Positions 40,929 to 50,400 of a DNA stretch of 64,000 nucleotides are shown here, piece after piece. The stretch covers positions 1 through 64,000 of the forward strand of contig JARGSG010000039.1 in assembly GCA_030374805.1 (NCBI GenBank), in the 5' to 3' direction. The notes below the pieces were generated by a model. It searched no databases. It saw only the letters and a program-made list of their open reading frames with translations, and was not told the origin of the DNA. The DNA is from Gracilaria gracilis (Eukaryota > Rhodophyta > Florideophyceae > Gracilariales > Gracilariaceae). Position 1 is the stretch's first letter. Every line of letters starts with the position of its first letter. A program made the translations under genes and the position numbers.

Positions 40929-43900
40929 CTACCGCATAATTCGGCATGATACAAACATCTTATCAAAGTAAACATCACCGCCGCCAATATTCTGCACAGC
41001 ACGTTCGCAAGTGCCGAGCACAGCCCGAGAACCGTCGTCGGCACCGACGTGCATCATTCTTGGAGGCCAAACCTCTCCAGACGACCACGTCAGCGCCAGC
41101 GAGCGGATGGTGCTCTCCCACGCAGCATCACGCGACGTGAGCACGCAATCTCCGCCAGCTGCGTTCAACACCCACAGCCGCTCCATTTCACTATCCTCCG
41201 ACACAACGCGAGTGCCGTCCGCGCTCAGTGCCACGCACAGCACCGTCCCTGTGTGACCTCGGAGCAGCTGTCCCACGGCGTTGCCGCTTCGCGCGTCCCA
41301 CACCCGCACCGTATCGTCCCACGACCCTGACACGATGCGACTGCCGTCCGCGCTCACTGCTACGCACTTCACCCTCTGTGTGTGACCTCGGAGCGGCTTT
41401 CCCACGGCGTTGCCACTTCGCGCGTCCCACACCCGCACCGTCCCGTCGCTCGACCCTGACACGATGCGACTGCCGTCGGCGCTCACTGCCACGCACACCA
41501 CCGTCCTTATGTGACCTCGGAGCGGCTGTCCCACGGCTTTGCCACTTCGCGCGTCCCACACCCGCACCGTCTTGTCGCTTGACCCAGACACGATGCGGGT
41601 GCCGTCCGCGCTCACCTCCACGCACACCACCCCGTCCGTGTGACCTCGGAGTGGCTGTCCAACGGCGTTGCCGCTTCGTGCGTCCCACACCCGCACCGTT
41701 TTGTCGCTCGACCCTGACACGATGCGACTGCCGTCCGCGCTCACTGCCACGCACAACACCCTTCCTGTGTGACCTCGGAGCAGCTGTCCCACGGCGCTAC
41801 CACTTCGTGCATCCCACACGCGCATCGTATCGTCCCACGACCCTGACACGATGCGAGTGCCGTCCGAGCTCAGTGCCACGCACAGCACCGTCCCTGTGTG
41901 ACCTCGGAGCGGCTGTCCCACGGCGTTGCTACTTCGCGCGTCCCACACCCGCACCGTCTTGTCGTACGACCCTGACACAATGCAAGTGCCGTCCGCGCTC
42001 ACTGCCACGCACTTCACACTCTGTGTGTGATCTCGGAGCGGCTGTCCCACGGCGTTGCCACTTCGCGCGTCCCACACCCGCACCGTCTTGTCGCTCGACC
42101 CTGACACGATGCGACTGCCGTCCGCGCTCACTGCCACGCACCTCACCCAATCCGTATGACCTCGGAGCGGCTGTCCCATGGCCTTGCCACTTCGCGTGTC
42201 CCACACCCGCACGGTCTTGTCCCACGACCCCGACACGATGCGACTGCCGTCCGCGTTCACTGCCACGCACCTCACCGTCCCTGTGTGACCTCGGAGTGGC
42301 TGACCCACGGGTTTTCCGCTCACCGTATCCCACAATCCAATCGAATGATCACGCCTCTCGCACGCAACTCGAGACCCGTCTGCGCAGAACTGGATGTAGT
42401 GTTCATGATTTTCGCATTCGTGGGAAATCACTTGCTCGCAAGCCCCTGTCTCCCTGTTCCACACACGAATATTTCCGTCTTTGTGCGCTGTCACCACCCT
42501 GCGTTCGTCGGCTAGAAACGAGGCCTTTTCAACATCCCCCATCTCTTCTTTCATCGCAAGTTCTTCCTGTTCGTGTCGATTGTATGTTCCGTCGTACTTA
42601 CCAACGTGCAACTTATCATCGCTCTTCCACACAATCCAGATTTCGTCGCCCTCGACACGAGTACACAGCACTCGACCTGGGCCGTTCACAACTTCTAACG
42701 CACCGCACCCCGCCTGTAGCAACAACCCCATAGACGCTTTGAGCCATGGCTTCGGTGCACATATTTCCATCCTCTTCACAAAATCGCTGGTGAACTCGCT
42801 TCGCGTTGCGTGCCACAATAAGCGTCCGTGTAGCTGAAACCAAACCTCACGAGGGTTTCGGTTCACAAACGATGCACTCATCCTGGAAGCGATACCGACC
42901 ATCTTCAAATGCTCGTTGCAATCTGCATGTCGGGATGCGTTGCTGTCACCCACCGCTCTTCCATGCCTCACGTCTTGTTCAACATAAAAGATCCCGCCTT
43001 TTACCAGTCGCTTCACAATCCATTGCGGTTGCGACAGTAGCCATAGCAACTCTTCAACGAATCCTGCTCGTCCCAGTATCCTGCATACGTTCTTGTAAAT
43101 GTAACCATCATCTTCAGTATCCCACCACGCATGACAGAACGCCAAACTTGTACCTTCCTCGGTCGCACCCACAACGACTCCTTCCTCGACCCCTTTCTCT
43201 GTTTCAAGTTGTGATTCCAGTGTCTGGCACGGTTGCTCCTCGGTGAGGTTTCGTTGAACACCGCCTTCTGGCTTTTCAATCAATATACCAACTTGGTGTG
43301 TTGTACTTTCACCATATCGAAAGCGTTTGCGAGTCTGGCTTCCATACAGCGCCTGTCCCTCTGACCTCTTGCGAGTCGAAATATGGTTCAAAACATTCTC
43401 AAGTTGACCGGCCATGTCTGTATTTCTCTTCACTGAGGTCAACCCAGCATCGCCCTTCTTTTTTGGATTAGATGAAATATAGTTGCGAACAAGTTGTTGA
43501 AAGAATCCCTGTGTTTCCTCACCGGCTTTCCGAACAGCGATGTCCAGAATCAAGTCATGCAGTTCAACAAAAACCAAGCCATCGTTTCTCCTCATCTGTA
43601 CAACTGACACATTCGCTAACGACTCCACCACATTTATGGTCCTTCGCAACGAATCCAAGTCCCACAGCTTCTGGAGCATCTGTGCAGGTACGGATTGCTG
43701 TTTCTGAAGAACACACAAAGCCTGAAATCTCTGTTCATACTTCACATCCACATTGCGCTTCTCCAGAACTTCAATAGATAGATCCACAATTCTTGATAGT
43801 CTACCATAATCGTCCGCTTCTGCATCCATCCAGTCCTTTTCATTGGACAATACTTCTGAGTAAAACTCTGACAACGCGTCTTGCTTGTTCAAGCAACGAC

Positions 43901-45281
43901 GTGAACAGTCCCACACAGATCCGCCCACAATCCCGAACCCAAGCGGAAGTCCCTGGCACAACCTGAGGAAATACTTGAGCGCTACTTCATTCTTGTCCTC
44001 AAACACAGTATCTTCGCTTATGCCAGCGTGCGTCAGTAACATTCGCCGTGACAGCTCGCCTAACGCTTCCCTTTCTTTGAACTCAATTACTTCGTTAGCG
44101 CGCTTCAGAAAATGTTCGTCTCGAGTTGTGTACACCATTCTACTCCCCTCGTTCATCATCACCCCAAGAGTTGACAATACCTTTGAGTCAATCCCATTCA
44201 CTTTCCATATATCATCAATCAGAAACAAGCATACGTGTGAGTCAAACCACTTCGCAGCCATTTCACATGCCTCTTGAACAGTCTCAGCTGCCTCAATCTC
44301 CTTCTTTGCATTCGAACCTCCACTGCGATCAACAATCTTGCCGATTCCTTTAATTAAGTCCGACGTTCCAGCTTCGTTTCCAAGCTGAATGTACAGAATA
44401 CCTCCAGGAAACACCTGCTTGATTTGAACGTCTTCAGCCAGGCCTCGTAGAGCACAAGTTTTGCCAACTCCACCTTTTCCAGAAGCTATGACCGCAACTA
44501 TTCGGCCGGTGCTTCCGCCTAACACTGCGGCCTTCAGCCTCCCTTCACATGTTGTGGGTGAACCATAGTCCAGGGTTAGTCTGGGAGGATTTGATGGCAC
44601 CATGTTACATCTCCTGTACTCGTCTTGGCATTGTGGTTGAACACCCTCCACTGGATGGGATTTATCCAACAAGTCACGTCTCTCTTCTCGAAGCCGTTCT
44701 AAGATTCTGTTCTGTATCATGTCAATGAAGGATTCTCTGGTACAGGCCATGTTCGGACGATCGCGGTTGGACGCCCCCAGGTCATTTTCGATGCTCCACA
44801 CTGTAGCGGCTGTGTCCAATGCATGTGAAACATCTTTGAGAGAAACTCTACCATCCATGGCACGCTTGAAGAGCCCATGCTTACAAAAGAGGCTGCCGTA
44901 GGTATCGAAGATGGCTGAGTCGCGGCAATCGTGCGTCTCAAGGCGATAGAACACAGGGATAAGCAATGGAGGCGTGTTTCCAGCAGCTGCAGCGGCGTCG
45001 AAACGATTGACAAAGCAAATAAGCTCACGCATGGGCCACTCTTTGGCAACAAATTCGGGACTCATGATGAACACGCCCACAGGAGCCGTTTGCATGGCTT
45101 GGTCCATAACTTGTGGACAATGGTCGCCCAGGCGGAAAGACTCGATGTCGAAGAAGACGGAGATGCCATGTTTGCAAAGTCGTTTATACAATGGACGGGC
45201 GGTGGTTTCCTTGTCTTCCCCAGCATGGCTGAGGAAGATGTCGAATGATGGTGTCTGCGCGGAAGATGCGTTTGAAGACAT
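40929..45281 (-). CDS. TIR-NB-ARC-WD40 NLR-like protein, copy C, 1450 residues
   Basis: The longest paralogue, open from ATG to stop, intronless. TIR is at residues 11-150 (FDIFLSHAGEDKE; Glu86 in MREL). NB-ARC has GKGGVGKT (268-275), CLFLIDDIW (351-359), RMVYTTRD (381-388), GLPL (444-447) and a VELHD at the MHD position. A linker of about 350 residues holds a Lys/Arg-rich insertion shared with copy A, then LLWLLSQPQWIVKRL and VWFQLHGRLLWHATRS. The WD40 array has two divergent, eight near-identical and one terminal unit, 11 in all. The N-terminal half is closer to copy B and the middle is nearly identical to copy A, so the gene is a mosaic. A Mutator-like element sits about 290 bp upstream of its ATG and could change its expression. 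Confidence 0.9.
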   Translation of the reverse strand: MSSNASSAQTPSFDIFLSHAGEDKETTARPLYKRLCKHGISVFFDIESFRLGDHCPQVMDQAMQTAPVGVFIMSPEFVAKEWPMRELICFVNRFDAAAAAGNTPPLLIPVFYRLETHDCRDSAIFDTYGSLFCKHGLFKRAMDGRVSLKDVSHALDTAATVWSIENDLGASNRDRPNMACTRESFIDMIQNRILERLREERRDLLDKSHPVEGVQPQCQDEYRRCNMVPSNPPRLTLDYGSPTTCEGRLKAAVLGGSTGRIVAVIASGKGGVGKTCALRGLAEDVQIKQVFPGGILYIQLGNEAGTSDLIKGIGKIVDRSGGSNAKKEIEAAETVQEACEMAAKWFDSHVCLFLIDDIWKVNGIDSKVLSTLGVMMNEGSRMVYTTRDEHFLKRANEVIEFKEREALGELSRRMLLTHAGISEDTVFEDKNEVALKYFLRLCQGLPLGFGIVGGSVWDCSRRCLNKQDALSEFYSEVLSNEKDWMDAEADDYGRLSRIVDLSIEVLEKRNVDVKYEQRFQALCVLQKQQSVPAQMLQKLWDLDSLRRTINVVESLANVSVVQMRRNDGLVFVELHDLILDIAVRKAGEETQGFFQQLVRNYISSNPKKKGDAGLTSVKRNTDMAGQLENVLNHISTRKRSEGQALYGSQTRKRFRYGESTTHQVGILIEKPEGGVQRNLTEEQPCQTLESQLETEKGVEEGVVVGATEEGTSLAFCHAWWDTEDDGYIYKNVCRILGRAGFVEELLWLLSQPQWIVKRLVKGGIFYVEQDVRHGRAVGDSNASRHADCNEHLKMVGIASRMSASFVNRNPREVWFQLHGRLLWHATRSEFTSDFVKRMEICAPKPWLKASMGLLLQAGCGALEVVNGPGRVLCTRVEGDEIWIVWKSDDKLHVGKYDGTYNRHEQEELAMKEEMGDVEKASFLADERRVVTAHKDGNIRVWNRETGACEQVISHECENHEHYIQFCADGSRVACERRDHSIGLWDTVSGKPVGQPLRGHTGTVRCVAVNADGSRIVSGSWDKTVRVWDTRSGKAMGQPLRGHTDWVRCVAVSADGSRIVSGSSDKTVRVWDARSGNAVGQPLRDHTQSVKCVAVSADGTCIVSGSYDKTVRVWDARSSNAVGQPLRGHTGTVLCVALSSDGTRIVSGSWDDTMRVWDARSGSAVGQLLRGHTGRVLCVAVSADGSRIVSGSSDKTVRVWDARSGNAVGQPLRGHTDGVVCVEVSADGTRIVSGSSDKTVRVWDARSGKAVGQPLRGHIRTVVCVAVSADGSRIVSGSSDGTVRVWDARSGNAVGKPLRGHTQRVKCVAVSADGSRIVSGSWDDTVRVWDARSGNAVGQLLRGHTGTVLCVALSADGTRVVSEDSEMERLWVLNAAGGDCVLTSRDAAWESTIRSLALTWSSGEVWPPRMMHVGADDGSRAVLGTCERAVQNIGGGDVYFDKMFVSCRIMR
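41190..42310 (-). repeat. WD40 repeat array of NLR copy C (129-bp units)
   Basis: Eight near-identical 43-residue units plus a terminal one. The framework (CVAVSADG, RIVSGS, TVRVWDARSG) is constant; variable pairs after GHT read GT, DW, QS, GT, GR, DG, RT, QR, and the strand-turn residues read WDK, SDK, YDK, WDD, SDK, SDK, SDG, WDD. Confidence 0.92.
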
Positions 45282-45560
45282 CGAAGGAGAGTGAGCGTCT
45301 GCGATCGGTTACGGACTTCGGACGAAAGTGCGGGCAAGTTTGCGTTGGGATGAGTGCTGTGTGTCGTCACGGAGTACCAAAAGTACACGCTCGCCCATTA
45401 CTCTATGCAATAAAGCTCACCACCGGCGGCCGTCGCGCCGCCACCGCCTTCGAGCATCGCTTCCTGTATATCACTGTGGAAGGAAGAAGAGGAAACCAAT
45501 AGGGGTGAGGAGAGCACGGCACGGCGAGAGCTGGTTCACAGCAAACGATAAGAAACGACA
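45282..45560 (-). promoter_or_regulatory. Conserved upstream region of NLR copy C
   Basis: Matches the upstream regions of copies A and B until about 45560, where the Mutator-like element's 9-bp target duplication begins (45569). The element therefore lies at the distal edge of the conserved promoter region. Confidence 0.5.
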
Positions 45561-45568
45561 AATTCACC

Positions 45569-45577
45569 CCCAAACCC
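45569..45577. repeat. Left 9-bp target-site duplication of the Mutator-like element
   Basis: CCCAAACCC directly before the left inverted repeat, repeated exactly at 53200-53208. A 9-bp duplication is the hallmark of Mutator-superfamily insertion. Confidence 0.92.
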
Positions 45578-45790
45578 GGCCCCGGCCGAAAACACACGGC
45601 GTGGCCGACGTAGAACAGTGCACCAATCAGGTAGCTAGGCTCAACCTCCGGTACCCACCAAAATAGCATTGTACGGCCCGATCCTCTCTCCGCCAATCCT
45701 ACCTTCGCATCGTCTCTCCAATCCAATAAAAACACTAGGCTCAACCTCTATGACACTTCTCGCCAATCGTATCCACACAAGTCACCGACA
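45578..45790 (+). repeat. Left terminal inverted repeat of the MULE (213 bp)
   Basis: Begins GGCCCCGGCCGAAAACAC. It contains the word TAGGCTCAACCTC twice (45636-45648 and 45736-45748), exactly 100 bp apart, and CGCCAATC twice (45691, 45761). These direct repeats within the inverted repeat are candidate transposase-binding sites. Confidence 0.95.
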
Positions 45791-46510
45791 GAATTGGCGC
45801 GCTATTCAAACCGAAACACCGGAACGGCGATACATCTGGTCGTTCTCATGGTCATCTTCAATTTCCTTATTCACCATTCTTCCTCACGAGACCTCAACAC
45901 ACTTATCCACAAACAATGTCAACGCGTTACACTTTGCACGATTTATTCTCATTCATGTACGTTAATTACAAACTCAGCTTACCATCTCAATCCTATTCTA
46001 ATATTATTCTGAAATCCACAACACAAATCATGAGAACATAATATTGAGATTGCGGCTCCAGGATGATACTACGCGAGACAAGTATGGAGATATGCTAATG
46101 AGTAGCAATGCGATGAAAGATGGCGTTTGGAAGGTGATCTGCTTCAGCAGATAAACCTGGGAGAGATTTCTGGCATCAGAAGGGTTCTTATGCGCAGGTG
46201 TCGTCAGTCGTATGTGGATGGCTAACTGGGACGTTCAAGAATAAGAAAGAACGGGTTCTTGATACTGAGGGCGTTAATTTGATGGCATACATAGCCCATG
46301 AAGATGTTGACCATACTCGTACTCTATCAAACGATATTGTTGAAATCGTTGAAGTTTTGGGCATTGAAGCCGTACGAGAGGCACTACTCAACGAGATTCG
46401 TGGCCTCATTTCCTTCGATAGAGCTTACGTGAACTACAGGCATCTGTCAATCCTCGTGGACGTTATGAAGTACAGAGGCCATCATATGGCTATCACTCGC
46501 CATGGCATAA

Positions 46511-46652
46511 ACCGTGTAGACACTGGACATCTAATGAAGTGCTCTTTCGAAGAAACTACGGACATTTTATTAGAAGCAGCAACCGTGTAGACACTGGACA
46601 TCTAATGAAGTGCTCTTTCGAAGAAACTACGGACATTTAATTAGAAGCAGCA
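46511..46652. repeat. 71-bp tandem duplication inside the RPB1 fragment
   Basis: Units 46511-46581 and 46582-46652 differ at a single base. The length is not a multiple of three, so the duplication puts the downstream part in another frame. It probably arose during or after capture. Confidence 0.92.
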
Positions 46653-47120
46653 ACACATGGCATCGCTGATCATCTGCAAGGTGTTACCGAAAACATCATG
46701 CTTGGGCAAATGGCCCCAGTTGGAACCGGATACTTCAAGTTGATGCTTAATGAGAAAATGTTGCAGGACGCCATTGAACCGACACCCATGATAACGGATG
46801 GGTATGACGCAGGAAGATGGACCCTCGCTCGTGTAGGAGCTACGCCTGGTCGACGGAGGGGTGCTGACATTCGGGCAACGCCTGGAAATGCATACTCACC
46901 AGCAGCTTGGAGCACACCTAACAGAGCTGGATCTACAAGAGTCGGTTCTCCGCTAGTGTCACAGGTGTCGCCGTCAGCAGTTGATGCGCAATTTTCGCCA
47001 GTTGCATCACCTAAAGGACTTGGAATTGGCGGTGGAGCTACTCCTTTACAATCTCCAGGAAGAGACTATGTCACCCCGGTAAGTCCTGGTAATGTTGGAG
47101 GAGCCAGCCCCTACGGTACG

Positions 47121-47249
47121 AGCCCAGCATATGCTGCGAGCCCGGCGTACGCCGCGAGCCCTGCGTACGCCGCGAGCCCTGCGTACGCCGCGAGTCCTGC
47201 TTATGCTGCGAGTCCGGCTTACTCAGCTCCGAGCCCGGCCTACATGGCT
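47121..47249 (+). repeat. Hexapeptide CTD-like repeat (SPAYAA) of the RPB1 fragment
   Basis: Seven SPAY-containing units, mostly 18 bp each: five SPAYAA, then SPAYSAP and SPAYMA, followed by SPAAA and a basic end. This replaces the YSPTSPS heptads of most eukaryotes. Red algae are known to lack a canonical heptad CTD, which supports the taxonomic placement. Confidence 0.88.
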
Positions 47250-47376
47250 AGTCCGGCTGCGGCCAGGGTAAAGAGCCGGTTATAGACATACCCTTTGTTC
47301 TTGCGAACGAAAGCTGTGTCTTCGTCAATAAAAGACAATACGCGTGACAATGTTCTTTTAATGTTCCATATAGTAC

Positions 47377-47448
47377 AACTGATGTATCTGACGTAACTGA
47401 TGTATCCGACGTAATTGATGTATCCGACGTAAATGATGTATCCAACGC
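47377..47448. repeat. 18-bp tandem repeat, four units
   Basis: AACTGATGTATCYGACGT repeated at 47377, 47395, 47413 and 47431 with few changes, immediately downstream of the transposase stop codon (47471, minus strand) and after the RPB1 fragment's poly(A) signal. It may be element-specific regulatory sequence or a simple minisatellite. Confidence 0.88.
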
Positions 47449-47470
47449 CATCTACCTACTCAATGTACTA

Positions 47471-50400
47471 TTACAGATGGTCTCCATGTTGGCTTTTCTC
47501 AGAAGTTCCTACAGAATCTTGTGATAACCGCTCAACAGGGTCTATGTGACACGCGGTTTTCTCTCTCGCCCTTTGTTGATTCTCCGCCTTTCCCTTCTTG
47601 GAGTTGAATTTTTCGGTGAAGCTCTTCTTCCTTTTCTTGAACTTCACCCTTGACACATTTGGTGCTTTTAGGAGGGGTATGGATTCAGGGAGCGTAGAAT
47701 CCAACCATTGCACCCTCTCTCCACCCTCCTTTTCACAGTGTCCAGTAGTATTCACCTGCTCCAGTACGGTTTTGGTAGCAATTTCGCCCTTTATCACTCG
47801 TTTGTGCGCCTCCCTCAAAAGCTCCCCCACGCTCTCGACAGCCGAGGGTCCAATTCCATCGGCAAGCTTATGTAGTTGATCAAATAGGGCTTTGTTGTCC
47901 GACCATTTCACCAACTTTCGGACTTCATTCGGCGACTCTCTCTTCAAAAAAGTGTGAAGGGCAGTGGCTTCTATACTTTCGTGAGAGGATTCGAGTTTAG
48001 TCGTCAGAGACTCCATATCCAAAACACCACAGAGACTCCTACGTCTGCACACTTCGTCAAATGAAAGAGTTTCAGGACTATTTTTCCAGTAGGAATGAAA
48101 GAAGGACTCCAGCTCGATATACTCATCTAGCACTTCTTTCAGACGAGGTGTACTTAAAACGTATTCGTTGTACACAATGGCACACCGCACGATGTGCCTA
48201 CAAGGAAAACCGATTGAATCGGTCTTTTGGCAGTCACATCTTACAAGGAGCTGGCTCTCTCCACCGTCATCATTTTCTATTTCCTTTCGCGCAAAAAGAA
48301 CTCGCAATGGGGCTGTTGGAGGTTTTGGACGTGGGACCTCAAGTTTTCGGAGTAGTTGGAAGCTCCATGTGAGCTCAAAACATGCTACGAGTCCAATTCG
48401 CAAACCTTCCTCGACCGCGAGCTCTGGCCAATACACCTGCTCCCGTTTAGCAACATATGCTCTTCGAACTGCGTAGTTCCCTGCAGGTATCACTCCAATC
48501 TCCTGGAACTTCGTCAATGCGTAGCTTGTATATTCGGATATAAGGCCGTCGAGGATTCCCGGGGGTATAGGAAATCGAAAGTTGCGGATCGATCTATACC
48601 GGGAGCTCATTGGCGACAATGCCCGTATGCGCGCTTCATTGCGGGCCTCTCGCCGCTTCTGGGTTAGGAGCCTCATCTGTCTTGGTATCTCGCTGAAGGG
48701 GACTTTTTTGGCCAGGATGTACGCCCGGTAACCAGAATTGGACGCTTCCGTGTATCCTGTCCCCTGAAAGAGATACCGTATTGGAACGGCAGCGATCCGG
48801 AAGCAAGCAACCAGCAGTTGGGGCCTGTGCACATATAGGTATGTGAACCACACTGGGAGCTTTTCTGTTAAACCCGTGAAGTACTTCTGAATGAAGTTAT
48901 CTCTGCGTTCCATGAATACTGGGAGCGCATTCGACCGACGTAAGTTGAACAAGTCCCTCGACATGTCATCACACCAACTGACTCTTCCTATGTGAGAGCA
49001 CCAAGCGGTGACGTTCTTCATTTGATTCTGATTGAGGTGCCATTCGTCCAGGATGATAAAGGAATGGTCAAAGACCTGCTCCGTGGCCGCAATGCAGGCA
49101 GAGCTTTGATCCATACATATTAGAGCGGGGGATACGGGAATCATGGACTTAAACTGTGTTAGAATTTCTACAAAGTCAGCTTCCGTCTCCCCACTCATAA
49201 AACCCATAAAGAACGTTAACGTAAACCCATCGTTCGCCCTCCCGTTTATAGTGATAAGCGGTAATCCATAGCGGTTTGCGACTGCCTTGCAATCGATAGA
49301 GACGCCTGGTATAACACCAAACGATCGGTAGTCTTCAATCCACTCCGCAAACGCCCAACAAACCGAAGTCATTCGACCCTCTGAGTCATGACTGATGTAG
49401 TACCTATTGCCCACATCTTCTTCCTTTAAAGCAACTAGTGCTTTAAAGAGCTTCGTGCATTCCAAATCTTTTGGATTGCTTATGGACCGTCCGTACCCTA
49501 ACACCTGCCGCACGGACTTTGGATTTATGACAATGCTGTGTTTGTCCTCCAGATACCGTATAGTATCTGGAAGGGACATGTGAAGATTGTCTGTCATATG
49601 CGCAGCCTCTCTTCGAAGCTTCGGTGGCAAGTGCCTGATTCCAGCTCTGCCGGATGTGGGGGGATGATTGTGGCTCGCTTCTCGGAAATCGCCGACGTAT
49701 GATCTCCCTTCTTCTTCCTTCAGTGGCGTTAGTGTCTTGATCGTCAGAGAAAACGGGCATAAATCATTGTCCTCCTGCTTCTTGCACTTTAAGATGCACT
49801 TTTGGAGCACACGCGAATCTCCCGCCACCCCAATGTCGCGCTGTGTCTCCTTCCTTCCCAGAAATATGGACGTCCGACAACGTAGATTGTAGCCCATACT
49901 CTCAGCTATAAATCGAACTTCCCTGACAACATCTCGACCTGGAGCATTGAGAGGCAAACTCCCAAAATAGGCTATGACAGCAGCTTTAAAGAACTCGTCG
50001 ACGCCTGCACTTGATACACTTCCAGCATCTGAACGTTCTTCTTCAGTGGCTGCAGTCCTACGCTCCTCACTCAATTCAGAACATGAATGTATGACAGCCT
50101 CCGGCTGCTCCTCGCCACTCAACACATGCACCAGCTCAGTAGATACTTCTTCATTATCGTCCAGAAATAAAAACCTTTCGATTAGTTCGGAAGCGCCTAC
50201 ATCTTCCATTTCTGTGTTCGTCTCGGTCGCCTCTCCTGCCTCTGTTTCTCCCCCCGAGAAAGCACAGTCAACGTGCCGTAGCTCTGCCGAATTGAATTGC
50301 AGCGATCGATCCCGGGCTCCCTCCGCACTCCCTCTGCTCCCGTGGGACTCCCGTTTCGAAATTAACGAGTTGTCGCCGAGCTCAGCATGGACGTGCGTGA

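Larger units (their letters stand above)
46000..47340 (+). pseudogene. RPB1: Captured 3' fragment of RPB1 (largest subunit of RNA polymerase II)
   Basis: Homology to RPB1 begins near 46032 (ENIILRLRLQDD, like the human EKLVLRIRIMN segment) and continues through EWVLETDGV-like [62 protein letters not shown] and [17 protein letters not shown], then a Gly/Ser/Pro-rich linker and a CTD-like repeat, stop at 47285 and an AATAAA at 47327. Only about the last 430 residues are present, so this is a piece and not the gene. It is broken: the frame shifts at least twice between 46032 and 46200, and a 71-bp tandem duplication (46511-46652) shifts it again. It lies inside the MULE, on the strand opposite to the transposase. 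Confidence 0.9.

Noticed and set aside
41190-42310. Regular repeats that could look like a CRISPR array
   Set aside because: Units are contiguous 129-bp coding repeats without spacers and translate to WD40 motifs.
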